DNA from: Actinomyces procaprae
GTDB taxonomy: Bacteria; Actinomycetota; Actinomycetes; Actinomycetales; Actinomycetaceae
DNA length: 64,000 bases
NCBI RefSeq assembly: GCF_004798665.1
Contig: NZ_CP039292.1
Span: 2,914,001 to 2,978,000 of the forward strand
Reading direction: 5' to 3'
Shown here: positions 8,789 through 18,064 of the stretch, piece by piece
Layout: every line of letters starts with the position of its first letter
Numbering within the stretch: position 1 is the first letter of the stretch
Notes under the pieces: model-generated
What the model saw: only the letters and a program-made list of their open reading frames with translations
What the model was told of the DNA's origin: nothing
Database searches by the model: none
Position numbers and translations under genes: made by a program

Positions 8789-9474
8789 CAGATCGCGCAC
8801 CCCTCCGGGCCGCAGGCGCCGCCCGCGGCGGTGTCCTCCGCGAGCGCCGCGTCGCGCGCGTTTGTGAGCACGCGGGTCATCTCCTCGATCGGCTGGGCAC
8901 CCGAAATGGCGTACTTGCCGTCCACCACGAAGAACGGTACGGCGTTCACCCCCATGGAGTGCGCCTCGCGCTCATCGGCACGCACGGCGTCGGCGTACTC
9001 GTCACTGGACAGCACGCGCTCCACGTCCGCCTCCGGCAGTCCGGCCTGCTTGGCCAGGCGCTGCAGGACGGCGCGGTCGGACATGACCTCGTTATCCACG
9101 AAGTAGGCGTGGAAGCAGAGTTCCTCGAAGCGGGTGTTGCTCTGCGCATGCGCGAGCTTGGTGAGCCGGTGCGCATCGAACATATTGGTGTTGCGCGTGG
9201 TGGCGTAGTTGAAGTCGATGCCTTCGGCCCGCCCCATCGCGCTGATGGAGTCGATGCGCTGGCGTGCAGCCGCCCTGGTCAGCCGGTACTTCCTGGCGAA
9301 GCGGTCAAGCGTAGTTCCCTGCACCTCGCGGGGCGCGTCCGGATAAAGCTCGAAGGCCCTCATCTCCACCTCGACGTCGTCGGCCAGGCCGAGCGACTCG
9401 ATCGCCTTGTGCAGGCGGGTCTCGCCTACGTAGCAGTACGGGCATGCGAAGTCCGACCAGTAGGTCACCTTCAT
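8788..9474 (-). CDS. DsbA-family oxidoreductase (FrnE-like)
   Basis: 228 residues. A thioredoxin-fold CPYC motif lies in SDFACPYCYVGE near the N-terminus, with the alpha-helical insert and C-terminal VPFFVVDGKYAISGAQP of FrnE/2-hydroxychromene-isomerase-like enzymes. There is no signal peptide, so it is a cytosolic thiol oxidoreductase. The C-terminus ends in a short Cys-containing tail (GGACGPEGC). ATG 9474 has a strong GAGGAGGA site. It is divergent from an HxlR regulator across a perfect palindrome and coupled to the MBL gene, indicating a small thiol- or electrophile-stress unit. Confidence 0.88.
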   Translation of the reverse strand: MKVTYWSDFACPYCYVGETRLHKAIESLGLADDVEVEMRAFELYPDAPREVQGTTLDRFARKYRLTRAAARQRIDSISAMGRAEGIDFNYATTRNTNMFDAHRLTKLAHAQSNTRFEELCFHAYFVDNEVMSDRAVLQRLAKQAGLPEADVERVLSSDEYADAVRADEREAHSMGVNAVPFFVVDGKYAISGAQPIEEMTRVLTNARDAALAEDTAAGGACGPEGCAI

Positions 9475-9558
9475 GTGCTCCTCCTCGGGGTTGTGGGCGC
9501 CGGCGCGCTGGGCGCGGCCTGCGCATCTGGAGCAACTGTCACTCATGGCGCTACGGTT

Positions 9559-9592
9559 CCGCTAGTACTATCTTTTTCTGTAGTACTAGCGG
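9559..9592. promoter_or_regulatory. Perfect 12-bp inverted repeat, probable HxlR operator
   Basis: CCGCTAGTACTA, a 10-bp T-rich spacer, and its exact complement TAGTACTAGCGG lie between the divergent hxlR-like and dsbA-like genes, about 20 bp from the regulator start. HxlR proteins are winged-helix dimers that bind such dyads. The site could control both directions. Confidence 0.7.
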
Positions 9593-9611
9593 CACGAAGG
9601 ATAGGAGCGGC

Positions 9612-10001
9612 ATGGCCGAGGCCCCCAAGATCGAGTGGTGCCCCGCGATCGCGTCCCTGCAGAAGGTCGTGGGCGGCAAGTGGAAGATCGAGATTCTCTT
9701 CTACGTCGCCCTGGCCGAGGTCAGACACTTCGGCCAGTTGAAGCGTTGCCTGCACGGCGTGTCGGACTCGACCCTGTCCAAGCAACTGCGGGAGCTGGTC
9801 GCGGACGACTTCCTGGAACGCGTCGACTACGGCGAGGTGCCTCCCCGCGTGGAGTACCGGTTGACCCGCCGCGGGGAGAGTTTCAAGCCCCTCATCCAGG
9901 CGATGTGGGACTGGAGCGAGGCGGAGTTCGAGTTCTCGCGCGCCGAGGCCGCCCAGATGCGCGCCGCGCGCGACGAGTTGGGTATTCCCCAGGTGCGGTG
10001 A
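9612..10001 (+). CDS. HxlR-family winged-helix regulator
   Basis: 129 residues, the usual HxlR length. It has the family hallmarks: WCPAIASLQKVVGGKWKIEILFYV near the start, RHFGQLKRCLHGVSDSTLSKQLRELVADDF as the recognition helix region, and VPPRVEYRLTRRGES in the wing. The Cys near residue 11 is at the place used for thiol or electrophile sensing in HxlR/HypR-type regulators. ATG 9612 follows an ATAGGAGCGG site; longer in-frame extensions run into the palindrome and the divergent gene. It probably represses itself and the dsbA-like/MBL pair. Confidence 0.9.
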   Translation: MAEAPKIEWCPAIASLQKVVGGKWKIEILFYVALAEVRHFGQLKRCLHGVSDSTLSKQLRELVADDFLERVDYGEVPPRVEYRLTRRGESFKPLIQAMWDWSEAEFEFSRAEAAQMRAARDELGIPQVR

Positions 10002-10007
10002 GGCGGC

Positions 10008-12059
10008 TCAGTTGCGCGGCACCCGTACGACGACGGCGTCGCTCGCGCCGAGGGAGTCGGCGCCTCCCAGCGGTACGCCGCCCAACATCCCGGCGACGGC
10101 AGCGGCCCTCCCGAGGTCGTGGTTCCCCCGGTTGGTGAGCGTCCAGTAGTCTGCCGCCTCGCCGCGGCGGGCGGAGGCAATCACCTGCCCGCGCAACGGC
10201 TCGGGCAGGTCCGGGCCGATGCCGGCGGACGCAAGCAGTTCGACAACCAGCTCCGCCAGGTCTTCACCCTCCAGGCGCGTGGAGACATACGTTGCCGACC
10301 CCTGCCCCACCGGGCGCCGCGTGACCGCGGGGGTGCCCGGGTCGATGCCGCGGGCCAGCACGTAGCGGCGCAGCACCCGGACGTCGGCGGCGGTGACCTC
10401 CACCGCCTCGGTCCACATGCGGCCGGTGGCGCCTTCGGACAGGGCGGCGGCCTCGCCGTCGAGCAGCGGGCTGAACTCCTCCACGCGGATGCCGAGCAGG
10501 TCGCGCAGGGCACCGGGGTAACCGCCAAGGATCACGTGATCATGCTCGTCCACGGTCCCGGAGAAGTAGGTCGTCACCAGGTGGCTGCCCCCGGCGACAG
10601 CGGCGCGCAGGCGCTCGGCCAGGTCCGCGGGCATGATGTGCAGCAGCGGGGCGACCAGCAGGTCGTAGCCGGCCAGATTATTGCGCGGGGAGACGACGTC
10701 GACGCGCAGTCCCGCGCCCACCAGGGCCCGGTACCAGTCCAGCGCCTGGCCGCGGTAGTCCAGACGGGTGTGCGGCAGGAACTCCTGGGTCAGCGTCCAC
10801 CAGGACTCGTAGTCGAAGACGACCGCGGCGCGGGCGGGCAGGGCCGGGCTGCCCGCCACCTCCGCCAGTTCCTCCAGGCGCTTGCCGAGGGCGACGACGT
10901 CGCGGAACAGGCGCGAGTCCTCTCCGGCGTGCGGGAGCAGGGCGGCGTGGTACTTCTCGGCGCCTGCCCGCGAGGCCCGCCATTGGAAGAAGCAGATGGC
11001 GTCGGCGCCGTGGCCCAGGTGCGTCAAGGAGTCGCGCATCAGCTCCCCGGGAACCTTGGGCGGGTTGACGGGACGCCAGTTGACCGCGGAGGTGGCGTGC
11101 TCCATGAGCCACCACGGCCGACCCTTGGCAATGGCGGAGGTCAGGGAGGCGGAGAAGGCGAGCTCATCGATACCGCCGGGGCCGGGGTCCAGGTAGTGGT
11201 CGTTGGAGACGAAGTCGACGTCCTCGTCCCAGCCCGGGTAGTCCATGGCGGCGGTGTCGCCCATGACCATGAAGTTGGTGGTGATCGGCACGTCGGGGGT
11301 GATGGCCCGCAGCACTTCGCTCTCGGCGCGCAGGTAGTCGCGCAGGGCGTCGGAGGAGAAGCGACGGAAGTCCAGCAGCTGGCTGGGGTTCGACTCGGAG
11401 GCGGCCAGGCGGGGCGGCAGTATCTCCTCCCACCGGTGGTAGGTCTGCGACCAGAACGCCGTCCCCCAGGCGTCGTTGAGCGCCTCCAGCGTGGTGTAGC
11501 GCCGGCGCAGCCAGTCGCGGAAGGCAGCCGCGGCGTCCTCTGAGTAGTCGTAGGCGTTGTGGCAGCCGAGTTCGTTGCTGACGTGCCAGGCGGCCAGTGC
11601 GGGATGCTCGGCGTAGCGCTCGGCCATGCGGCGGGTCAGTTCCAGCGCGTAGCGGCGGAAGACGGGTGAGGTGGGGCGCCACTGCTGTCGGCCTCCCGGC
11701 CACAGGGTCTCCCCCGTGCGGGTGACCGGCAGTACCTCGGGGTGCTTGGAGGTGAGCCAGGCGGGCGGAGACGCGGTGGAGGTGGCCATGTCGACGTCGA
11801 TACCGGCCTGCGCCAGTCGGTCCATGATCCGGTCCAGCCAGCCGAAGTCCCAGGAGTCCTCGCCCGGTTGTATATGCGCCCAGGAGAACACCGGCAGGGT
11901 GACGACGGTTACGCCCGCCCGCCGCATCAAAGCGATGTCCTGTTCCCAGGTGGCCTCTGGCCACTGGTCGGGGTTGTAGTCGGCGCCGAAGTGGATGGCG
12001 GCGCCCTCGCGGCGCGGGCGCCGAGGGAAGGCGGGGCGGGTGGTGGTGCTGTTCATCAT
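10008..12059 (-). CDS. GH42 beta-galactosidase
   Basis: 683 residues, full length for GH42. Strand motifs HFGADYNPDQWPEATW and TSTASPPAWLTSKHPEVLP are present. The acid/base Glu is about residue 163 (WHVSNELGCHNAYDYSEDA) and the nucleophile about 320 (WWLMEHATSAVNWRP). The trimerisation and C-terminal beta domains follow. There is no signal peptide, so it acts inside the cell on imported beta-galactosides or galacto-oligosaccharides. It is the last gene of an operon with two binding proteins and two permeases. Two adjacent ATG codons (12059, 12056) are possible starts. Confidence 0.93.
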   Translation of the reverse strand: MMNSTTTRPAFPRRPRREGAAIHFGADYNPDQWPEATWEQDIALMRRAGVTVVTLPVFSWAHIQPGEDSWDFGWLDRIMDRLAQAGIDVDMATSTASPPAWLTSKHPEVLPVTRTGETLWPGGRQQWRPTSPVFRRYALELTRRMAERYAEHPALAAWHVSNELGCHNAYDYSEDAAAAFRDWLRRRYTTLEALNDAWGTAFWSQTYHRWEEILPPRLAASESNPSQLLDFRRFSSDALRDYLRAESEVLRAITPDVPITTNFMVMGDTAAMDYPGWDEDVDFVSNDHYLDPGPGGIDELAFSASLTSAIAKGRPWWLMEHATSAVNWRPVNPPKVPGELMRDSLTHLGHGADAICFFQWRASRAGAEKYHAALLPHAGEDSRLFRDVVALGKRLEELAEVAGSPALPARAAVVFDYESWWTLTQEFLPHTRLDYRGQALDWYRALVGAGLRVDVVSPRNNLAGYDLLVAPLLHIMPADLAERLRAAVAGGSHLVTTYFSGTVDEHDHVILGGYPGALRDLLGIRVEEFSPLLDGEAAALSEGATGRMWTEAVEVTAADVRVLRRYVLARGIDPGTPAVTRRPVGQGSATYVSTRLEGEDLAELVVELLASAGIGPDLPEPLRGQVIASARRGEAADYWTLTNRGNHDLGRAAAVAGMLGGVPLGGADSLGASDAVVVRVPRN

Positions 12060-12167
12060 GCCCTGTCTGGTCGCGAGCCGGCCGTGAGCCGTTCTGTCGG
12101 TGGTGTGCGGCGGCGCGCCGGGGTTGGGGTCCCTGCCACGTCCTCCGGCGCGCCGCCCCGGGGCGGG

Positions 12168-13514
12168 TCAGGAGACCTTGAACCCCTGCTGGTTTCCGTA
12201 GGTGACGCAGGCCTGCTGCCAGGCGGACAGTCCGTCGGCGATGGAGGTTGCGCCCTTGGACTCGTAGGCCTTGCCGACCGAGTCGTTGAAGATGGAGTTG
12301 GCGTAGGCCTGGAAGGGCAGGAAGGACCAGCCCTCGGTGACGGCCGCGGCGCTGTCGGCGAAGACCTCGTTGGCCTTCTGCCCGCCGAAGTAGTCGAACT
12401 CGGCGGACAGAAAGTCCTCACTGGTCAGGTCCGCGGTGGTGGCAGGGAAGGCCCCGTTGGCGATGCGGCTGGCGACGCCGTCCCCGGCGTTGGCGTACTC
12501 GATGAAGTGGTAGGCCAGGGCCTGCTTATCGCTGGCGGCGGTGACCGCCAGCGAGGAGCCGCCCATCTCCGAGGAGGCGGTCTGCCCCGCCTCCCAGGCC
12601 GGCAGCGGCGCCACGCGCCACTTGCCGGCCCCGGCCTCGACGCCGCCTACGAAGGAGGCCGGCATCCAGGCACCCATGGCCAGGGAGGCGATGGTGCCGT
12701 CTCCCAGGCCCCGGTACCACTCGTCGGACCAGTCGGCGCAGGGGTAGAGCAGCTGCTCCTTGAGCAGCGTGGTCCACAGCTCGGCGTACTTCTGGGAGGC
12801 CTCCTCGCTGAAGTCGATGCCGACCGTAGTGCCGTCCACCGTATAGGGGCGTGAGCCGGCCTGCCACAGCAGGGAGAGCGTCTTGACCGCGTCACCGATG
12901 TCGTTGGCGATGTAGTGGTTCGGGTTGGCGGCGTGGATGGCGCGGGCGGCGTCGAGGTACTCCTCCCAGGTGGTGGGGACCGCAACGCCGGCCTCGGTGA
13001 ATACCTCCTCGTTGTAGAACAGGGCTACCGGCCCGGAGTCCATGGGCAGGCCGAAGATGCCGTCCTCGGAGGCGACCGCCGCCCAGGGGCCGGCGGAGTA
13101 GGAGTCGGCCAGGTCGGCGGCGCCGAACTGGGTCAGGTCCGCGAGCGACTCGGACAGGGAGAACTGCGGCAAGGCGTAGTACTCGATCTGAGCCACGTCG
13201 GGGATACCCGACCCGGCGGAGACGGCGTTCTGCAGCGCCGTGTACTGCTCGGTGCCGGTGCCGGCGTTGACCAGCTCCACCTTCACATTCGGGAAGGCCT
13301 GCTGGTACTCGGCGACGACGTCGCTCAGGGTGGGCTCCCAGGACCACACGAGCAGCTCGCCGCCGGCAGCGGCCGCCGCGGCCGCGGCTGAGGGGTCGAC
13401 TTCGGCGGCGGGCTTGGCGTCCTTCTCGGAGCCGGAGCAGGCGGCGAGGGTGAGGGCCAGGGCGGAGGCGCCCAGCGCCGACAGGGCGCTGCGGCGGGTG
13501 AGATCGACAGGCAT
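12168..13514 (-). CDS. Carbohydrate-binding lipoprotein of ABC transporter (tandem copy 1)
   Basis: 448 residues; lipobox leader TRRSALSALGAS...LTLAACS, then a low-complexity Ala-rich stretch and the family-1 binding fold. ATG 13514 has an AGAAGGGA site. It is clearly a paralog of the next gene upstream: both share the LLVWSWEPT/LLVWAWDNT start, PDVAQIEYYALPQFS, DSGPVALFYNEEVFTE, FDYFGGQKANEVFADSA and the ending YGNQQGF-x-VS. Two binding proteins for one permease pair suggest an extended ligand range. Confidence 0.92.
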   Translation of the reverse strand: MPVDLTRRSALSALGASALALTLAACSGSEKDAKPAAEVDPSAAAAAAAAGGELLVWSWEPTLSDVVAEYQQAFPNVKVELVNAGTGTEQYTALQNAVSAGSGIPDVAQIEYYALPQFSLSESLADLTQFGAADLADSYSAGPWAAVASEDGIFGLPMDSGPVALFYNEEVFTEAGVAVPTTWEEYLDAARAIHAANPNHYIANDIGDAVKTLSLLWQAGSRPYTVDGTTVGIDFSEEASQKYAELWTTLLKEQLLYPCADWSDEWYRGLGDGTIASLAMGAWMPASFVGGVEAGAGKWRVAPLPAWEAGQTASSEMGGSSLAVTAASDKQALAYHFIEYANAGDGVASRIANGAFPATTADLTSEDFLSAEFDYFGGQKANEVFADSAAAVTEGWSFLPFQAYANSIFNDSVGKAYESKGATSIADGLSAWQQACVTYGNQQGFKVS

Positions 13515-13568
13515 GAAGGAGTCCCTTCTCGTGATTCGAATCAAGCTATGACGTGTACGGGTGCGCGG

Positions 13569-14921
13569 TCAGGAGACCGTGAAGCCCTGCTGATTGCCGT
13601 AGGTGATGCAGGCTTCCTGCCAGGAGGCGAGGCCCTCCGCGATGGTGGTGGCGCCGGAAGTCGTGTAGGCCTTGCCGACGTGGTCGTTGAAGATCGAGTT
13701 GGCGTAGACCTGGAAGGGCAGGTAGGTCCACCCGGGGAGCACGTCCTTGGCGGCCTGGGACAGGACCTCGTTGGCCTTCTGGCCGCCGAAGTACTCGAAC
13801 TCCTTGCCCAGGAACTCCTCGGAGTCGAGCTCGGCCGTCGTGGAGGGGAAGGCGCCGCCGTCGATGCGGATCTGGATGCCGTCCTGGGCGGAGCAGAACT
13901 CGACGAAGGAGTACGCAAGCGCCTGCTTCTCGGAGGCTGCCATGACCGCCAGGGACGAGCCGCCGTTCTCGGCGCAGGCAGGAGTGTTGGCGTCCCACCG
14001 GGGCTGGGCAGCCACCCGCCACTTGCCGGAGGCACCCGGCACGGAGGAGGTGAAGTTGCCGGGCATCCACGCGCCCGTCACGAGTGCGGCGATGGTGCCG
14101 TCGCCCAGGGCCTGGAACCACTCGTCGGTCCATGGGGAGATCGGGGCGAGCAGCCCCTCCTTGATCAGGGTGGTCTGCAGCTCGGAGAACTTCTCGGCCT
14201 CGTCCGAGGAGAAGTCAATGGTGACGTTGGTTCCATCCACCGTGTAGGGCTGCGCTCCTGCCTGCCACAGCCCGGACAGGGTGGCGCCCGCGTCGCCGGT
14301 GTCGCTGGCGATGTACTTGCTCGGGTCGGCGGCGTGAATCTTGCGGGCGGCATCCAGGTACTCGTCCCAGGTGGTGGGGACCTCGACGCCGAGCTCGGTG
14401 AAGACCTCCTCGTTGTAGAACATGGCCATCGGGCCGGAGTCCAGGGGCAGGCCGTAGACGCCCTCACCGGTGTGAACGGAGCTCCACGGCCCCTCGGTGA
14501 ACGTGCCCTCGTAGTCGGCGGCGCCGAACTGGGTCAGATCCGCCAGGGACTCGGAGATGGAGAACTGCTGCAGGGCGTAGTACTCGACCTGGGCTACGTC
14601 GGGCCCGCCCTTGCCTGCAGAAATCGCGTTCTGCAAGGACGTGTACTGGTCGGCGGAGGTGCCGACGTTCGTCACCGTGACCTTGACGTTGGGGTACTTC
14701 TTCATGAAGGCCTGCGCGCAGGGCTCAATGGTGTTGTCCCACGCCCACACGAGCAGTTCGCCGCCCGCCTCCGCGGCCGAGGCTGCGGCGGAGGGATCGA
14801 CGTCGGCCGCCCCACCGGAGGACGAGGAGCCCGAGCCGCAGGCGGCCAGCAGAGCTGAGGTAGCGCCGGCCACGGCCACGGCCGAGCCGGCGCGCAGAAA
14901 CATTCGACGATCGATCGTCAT
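13569..14921 (-). CDS. Carbohydrate-binding lipoprotein of ABC transporter (tandem copy 2)
   Basis: 450 residues; signal MFLRAGSAVAVAG...LLAACGSGSSSS with a clear lipobox, then the same architecture as the adjacent copy. ATG 14921 follows an AAAGGAAA site; upstream in-frame codons are Pro/Thr-rich and not signal-like. It lies directly behind the MalG-type permease gene and 54 bp ahead of its paralog. The copies keep full length and conserved ends but differ in many ligand-cleft positions, so both are probably functional. Confidence 0.92.
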   Translation of the reverse strand: MTIDRRMFLRAGSAVAVAGATSALLAACGSGSSSSGGAADVDPSAAASAAEAGGELLVWAWDNTIEPCAQAFMKKYPNVKVTVTNVGTSADQYTSLQNAISAGKGGPDVAQVEYYALQQFSISESLADLTQFGAADYEGTFTEGPWSSVHTGEGVYGLPLDSGPMAMFYNEEVFTELGVEVPTTWDEYLDAARKIHAADPSKYIASDTGDAGATLSGLWQAGAQPYTVDGTNVTIDFSSDEAEKFSELQTTLIKEGLLAPISPWTDEWFQALGDGTIAALVTGAWMPGNFTSSVPGASGKWRVAAQPRWDANTPACAENGGSSLAVMAASEKQALAYSFVEFCSAQDGIQIRIDGGAFPSTTAELDSEEFLGKEFEYFGGQKANEVLSQAAKDVLPGWTYLPFQVYANSIFNDHVGKAYTTSGATTIAEGLASWQEACITYGNQQGFTVS

Positions 14922-15034
14922 GGGATTTTCCTTTCCAGTTCGCACCCTTGCGGTGCTGGTGGGAGTGTTTGGGTTGGGGGTTGATGTAGTCGAAGGACGC
15001 AGGGGCAGGCGGAAGGAGGCTTGGAGTGGCGGCA

Positions 15035-15931
15035 TCATTCCTTGACGCCGCCGGAGGCCAGGCCGGCCTGCCAGAAGCGCTGCAAGCCGAGGAAGGCCGC
15101 GATCAGCGGAATGATGGTGAGCAGCGAGGCGGTGATAACCAGGTTGAAGATCGCCTGCCCTCCGGCCGTAGCGGCCTGCGCGTTCCAGGCGTTCAAACCG
15201 ATGGTGAGCGGATACCAGCTGGCGTCCTTCAGCATGATCAACGGCAGGAAGTAGTTGTTCCAGGTGGCCACGATCGCGAACAGGGAGACCGTCACGATGC
15301 CGGGGCCCAGCAGCGGCAGAGCCACCTGGCGGAAGGTGCGGAACTCACTCGCGCCGTCGATCCGGGCCGCCTCGAGCAGCTCGGTGGGCACGGCGTCGCG
15401 GGTGAACTGCCACATCAGGTACAGGCCGAAGGGGGAGATAAGCGACGGGATGATCACCGACCAGGGAGTGTTGGTAAGCCCCAACTTGGCGAACATGAGA
15501 AAGGTCGGGACCGCGAGCGCGGTGCCGGGGACGGCGACGGCGCCGATGACGATGGCGAAGACGGCGTTCTTACCCGGGAAGTCGAACTTGGCCAGACCAT
15601 ACCCGGCCAGCACCGAGAGCAGCACGGAGCCGCCGGCGCCCAGAACCACATACATCAGCGTGTTCAGGAACCAGCGCACGAACTGGCCGTCGTTGTAGGT
15701 GAGCGCCTCACGGATGTTGTCCCACAGGGCGAAGTCGTGACCGAACCACAGCCCGAAGGTGGAGAAGAGGTCCCCCTGGGTCTTGGTGGAGGAGATGAAC
15801 AGCCACAGCAGCGGCAGGTAGGTGTAGATGAGCATCAGGCCCATCACGATTGTCAGCAGCCAGCTCTTGCGGGGGTTCTCGACGTTGTAACCGCGGTGGG
15901 CGACGGCGGCCTCGGTGGTCTTCTTGCTCAT
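15035..15931 (-). CDS. CUT1 sugar ABC transporter permease (MalG type)
   Basis: 298 residues, six helices, EAA loop in ELLEAARIDGASEFRTFRQVALPLLGPG and the usual C-terminus LQRFWQAGLASGGVKE. ATG 15931 lies 3 bp past the stop of the MalF-type gene and is served by GGGAGAA inside that gene. Together with its neighbour it forms the channel of the galactoside importer; its ATPase is not encoded nearby. Confidence 0.93.
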   Translation of the reverse strand: MSKKTTEAAVAHRGYNVENPRKSWLLTIVMGLMLIYTYLPLLWLFISSTKTQGDLFSTFGLWFGHDFALWDNIREALTYNDGQFVRWFLNTLMYVVLGAGGSVLLSVLAGYGLAKFDFPGKNAVFAIVIGAVAVPGTALAVPTFLMFAKLGLTNTPWSVIIPSLISPFGLYLMWQFTRDAVPTELLEAARIDGASEFRTFRQVALPLLGPGIVTVSLFAIVATWNNYFLPLIMLKDASWYPLTIGLNAWNAQAATAGGQAIFNLVITASLLTIIPLIAAFLGLQRFWQAGLASGGVKE

Positions 15932-15934
15932 GGC

Positions 15935-16864
15935 TCAGTTCTCCCGGTTCCCGCGCAGCTGGACGAAGTAGGCCACGGCCATGGTGATCAGGCCCATGAC
16001 GATGGCGACGGTGGCCGAGTAGTTGTACTGCTGGCCGGCGAAGGAGAGGTTGTAGGCGTAGTAGTTCGGCGTGTAGTAGGTGGTGATCGCGTTGGGGGCG
16101 AGGCTTTGCAGGATCGAGGGCTCGTTGAACAGCTGGAACGATCCGATGATGGAGAAGATCGTGGCGATACCCAGGGCGCCCCGCAGCGCCGGGATCTTGA
16201 TGGCGGTGATGATGCGCCACTCGCTGGCGCCGTCGATGGCGGCGGCCTCGTACAGGCTGTGCGGGATGGTCTTCAGCGAGGAGTAGAAGATCAGCATGTT
16301 GTAGCCGACGAACTCCCAGGTGACGATGTTTCCGATCGACACCAGGATCATGTTTGCGCCCAGCGGGTCGGGGATGCTCACGCCCAGGAAGTCGGACAGC
16401 GAGCCGACCAGGCCGAAGCGGTTGCCGTACATGAAGCCCCACATCAGGGCGGCCACCACCGCCGGGACGGCGTAGGGCATGAAGATGGAGATGCGGAAGA
16501 AGGCCGTGCCGTACAGCTTCAGGGAGTCGATCGCCAGCGCCGCCAGCAGCGACAGCGTGAGCATGATCGGTACCTGGACCACCAGGAACAGGGCCACCCG
16601 CCGGAAGGCCTCCCAGAACTGCGGGTCGGCCAGGAGCTGGGTGTAGTTGTCCAGGCCGACGAACTGGTTGCCGCCCACCATGCGCTTTTGGAACAGGCTG
16701 AGGTAGATCGAGTAGAGGATGGGCGCCAGGAAGACGAAGGCGAAGACCAGCATGAAGGGGCCCACGAAGCCCCATCCGGTCCAGCGGCGTCTGGGGCGCC
16801 GCGCGGGCGCTTGCTTGGGTGGTGCGGCACTGGGCGTGCTCGCTGCGACGGGGATCGCCGACAT
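15935..16864 (-). CDS. CUT1 sugar ABC transporter permease (MalF type)
   Basis: 310 residues, Arg-rich cytoplasmic N-terminus, six helices, and EAA loop SLYEAAAIDGASEWRIITAIKIPAL. ATG 16864 has a GGAAGGA site; the in-frame codons upstream overlap the operator region and are unlikely to be translated. First gene of the galactoside operon, divergent from a LacI gene. Confidence 0.92.
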   Translation of the reverse strand: MSAIPVAASTPSAAPPKQAPARRPRRRWTGWGFVGPFMLVFAFVFLAPILYSIYLSLFQKRMVGGNQFVGLDNYTQLLADPQFWEAFRRVALFLVVQVPIMLTLSLLAALAIDSLKLYGTAFFRISIFMPYAVPAVVAALMWGFMYGNRFGLVGSLSDFLGVSIPDPLGANMILVSIGNIVTWEFVGYNMLIFYSSLKTIPHSLYEAAAIDGASEWRIITAIKIPALRGALGIATIFSIIGSFQLFNEPSILQSLAPNAITTYYTPNYYAYNLSFAGQQYNYSATVAIVMGLITMAVAYFVQLRGNREN

Positions 16865-16910
16865 CCTTGTCCTTCCGTCTCTGCACTGAGCGGAGTGGCA
16901 TGAGTTAGGA

Positions 16911-17001
16911 GTGTTTGCGTAATCAGTTGCAGTCATGCGAATGGTTGCGCAAACATCATGAACAGATGTTACCTTGTCACATCAACGTTGACCCTGTCAA
17001 C
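16911..17001. promoter_or_regulatory. Operator region with three dyads between permease operon and divergent LacI gene
   Basis: Three candidate sites: a degenerate TGTTTGCGTAATCA at 16912-16925; the palindrome ATGGTTGCGCAAACAT at 16941-16956 (one mismatched pair, core TTGCGCAA); and GTTGAC-CCT-GTCAAC at 16987-17001. The first two have the central CG typical of LacI-family sites and are probably bound by the adjacent regulator. Confidence 0.6.
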
Positions 17002-17038
17002 CGTTACGATGACGCTCTCTCGCCATTAGGAGGTTGCC

Positions 17039-18064
17039 ATGCCAGCCCGACGCCGTCGTCAGGTCTCCATGGCGGACGTGGCCCGGCAGGCCGGCGTCTC
17101 CGCACAGACCGTCTCACGCGTGTCCAACGGGTACGAGGGCGTGGTTCCAGAAACCCGTGAGCGGGTGGTCGCGGCCATGCGCGAGCTCGGCTACCGCCCA
17201 AACGCCGCCGCCCGCGCCCTCAAGCGCGGCAGCTTCCGCAACATCGGGGTGGTCATGTTCGCCCTGACCGCCACCGGCAACACCTCGATCCTCGCCGCGA
17301 TCTCCGAGTCCGCCTCCGCCCACGGCTACACCGTCACCCTGCTGGCCCCCCAGGCACGCACCACCGCCTCCGTCTCCGGCGCCTTCGACCGCCTGCATGA
17401 GCTGCTGGTGGACGGCGTCATCCTGGTGATGGAGTCGATGCCGGACGACTCCGAGGACGCGTCCTTCACCATCCCGGACGTTGAGCACCTCGTCGTGGTC
17501 GACTCCGCCCTGGGCCCCGACCACGCCGTAGTCGACACCGACCAGGCCGCCGGCACCCGTTCCGCCGTCGAGCACCTGCTGGCGCTGGGGCACGAGACCG
17601 TCCACCACATCACCGGCCCCGCCCACTCCTACTCCGCGCAGCGCCGTGAAAAGGCCTGGCGGGAGGTACTCACCGAGACGGGACGGCGGGTGCCCGAGCC
17701 CGCTCACGGGGACTGGTCGGCCGGCTCCGGCTACCAGGCGGCCCTGGCTCTGCTGAAGGATCCGAGCTGCACTGCCGTCTTCTGCGCAAATGACGAGATG
17801 TCACTCGGACTGCTGCACGCCGCACAGGATCTGGGGCGGCACGTCCCGGAGGACCTGTCGGTGGTCGGCTTTGACGACATCCCCCTTGCCGCCGACTTCG
17901 CTCCCCCGCTGACGACCGTGCACCAGGACTTTGCTGGTATGGGCCGGGCCTGTATGGCCCGCCTGGTGCGCATGATGAGCACCGGGGTGGCCGAGACCGG
18001 CCAGGAGCTGGTGCCGACCTCCCTCGTGGTGCGAGCCTCCACGGCGGCGCCGCGGCGGTTTTAG
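17039..18064 (+). CDS. LacI-family regulator of the galactoside operon
   Basis: 341 residues. HTH MADVARQAGVSAQTVSRVSNG and a fully canonical hinge YRPNAAARALKRGSFRNIG are followed by the effector-binding core (VVGFDDIPLAADFAPPLTTVHQDF). The start has an AGGAGGTTGCC site. It is transcribed divergently from the GH42/binding-protein operon, with CG-centred palindromes between them, so it is the likely galactoside-responsive repressor and its own regulator. Confidence 0.92.
   Translation: MPARRRRQVSMADVARQAGVSAQTVSRVSNGYEGVVPETRERVVAAMRELGYRPNAAARALKRGSFRNIGVVMFALTATGNTSILAAISESASAHGYTVTLLAPQARTTASVSGAFDRLHELLVDGVILVMESMPDDSEDASFTIPDVEHLVVVDSALGPDHAVVDTDQAAGTRSAVEHLLALGHETVHHITGPAHSYSAQRREKAWREVLTETGRRVPEPAHGDWSAGSGYQAALALLKDPSCTAVFCANDEMSLGLLHAAQDLGRHVPEDLSVVGFDDIPLAADFAPPLTTVHQDFAGMGRACMARLVRMMSTGVAETGQELVPTSLVVRASTAAPRRF

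Noticed and set aside
10119-11543. Long plus-strand open frame opposite GH42
   Set aside because: Low-complexity translation with no family features; the opposite strand has complete GH42 catalytic motifs.
15026-16903. Long open frame (625 codons) on the plus strand opposite the two permease genes
   Set aside because: It is a GC-skew shadow: translation is Gly/Arg/Glu/His-rich low complexity, and the minus strand carries two well-conserved permeases.
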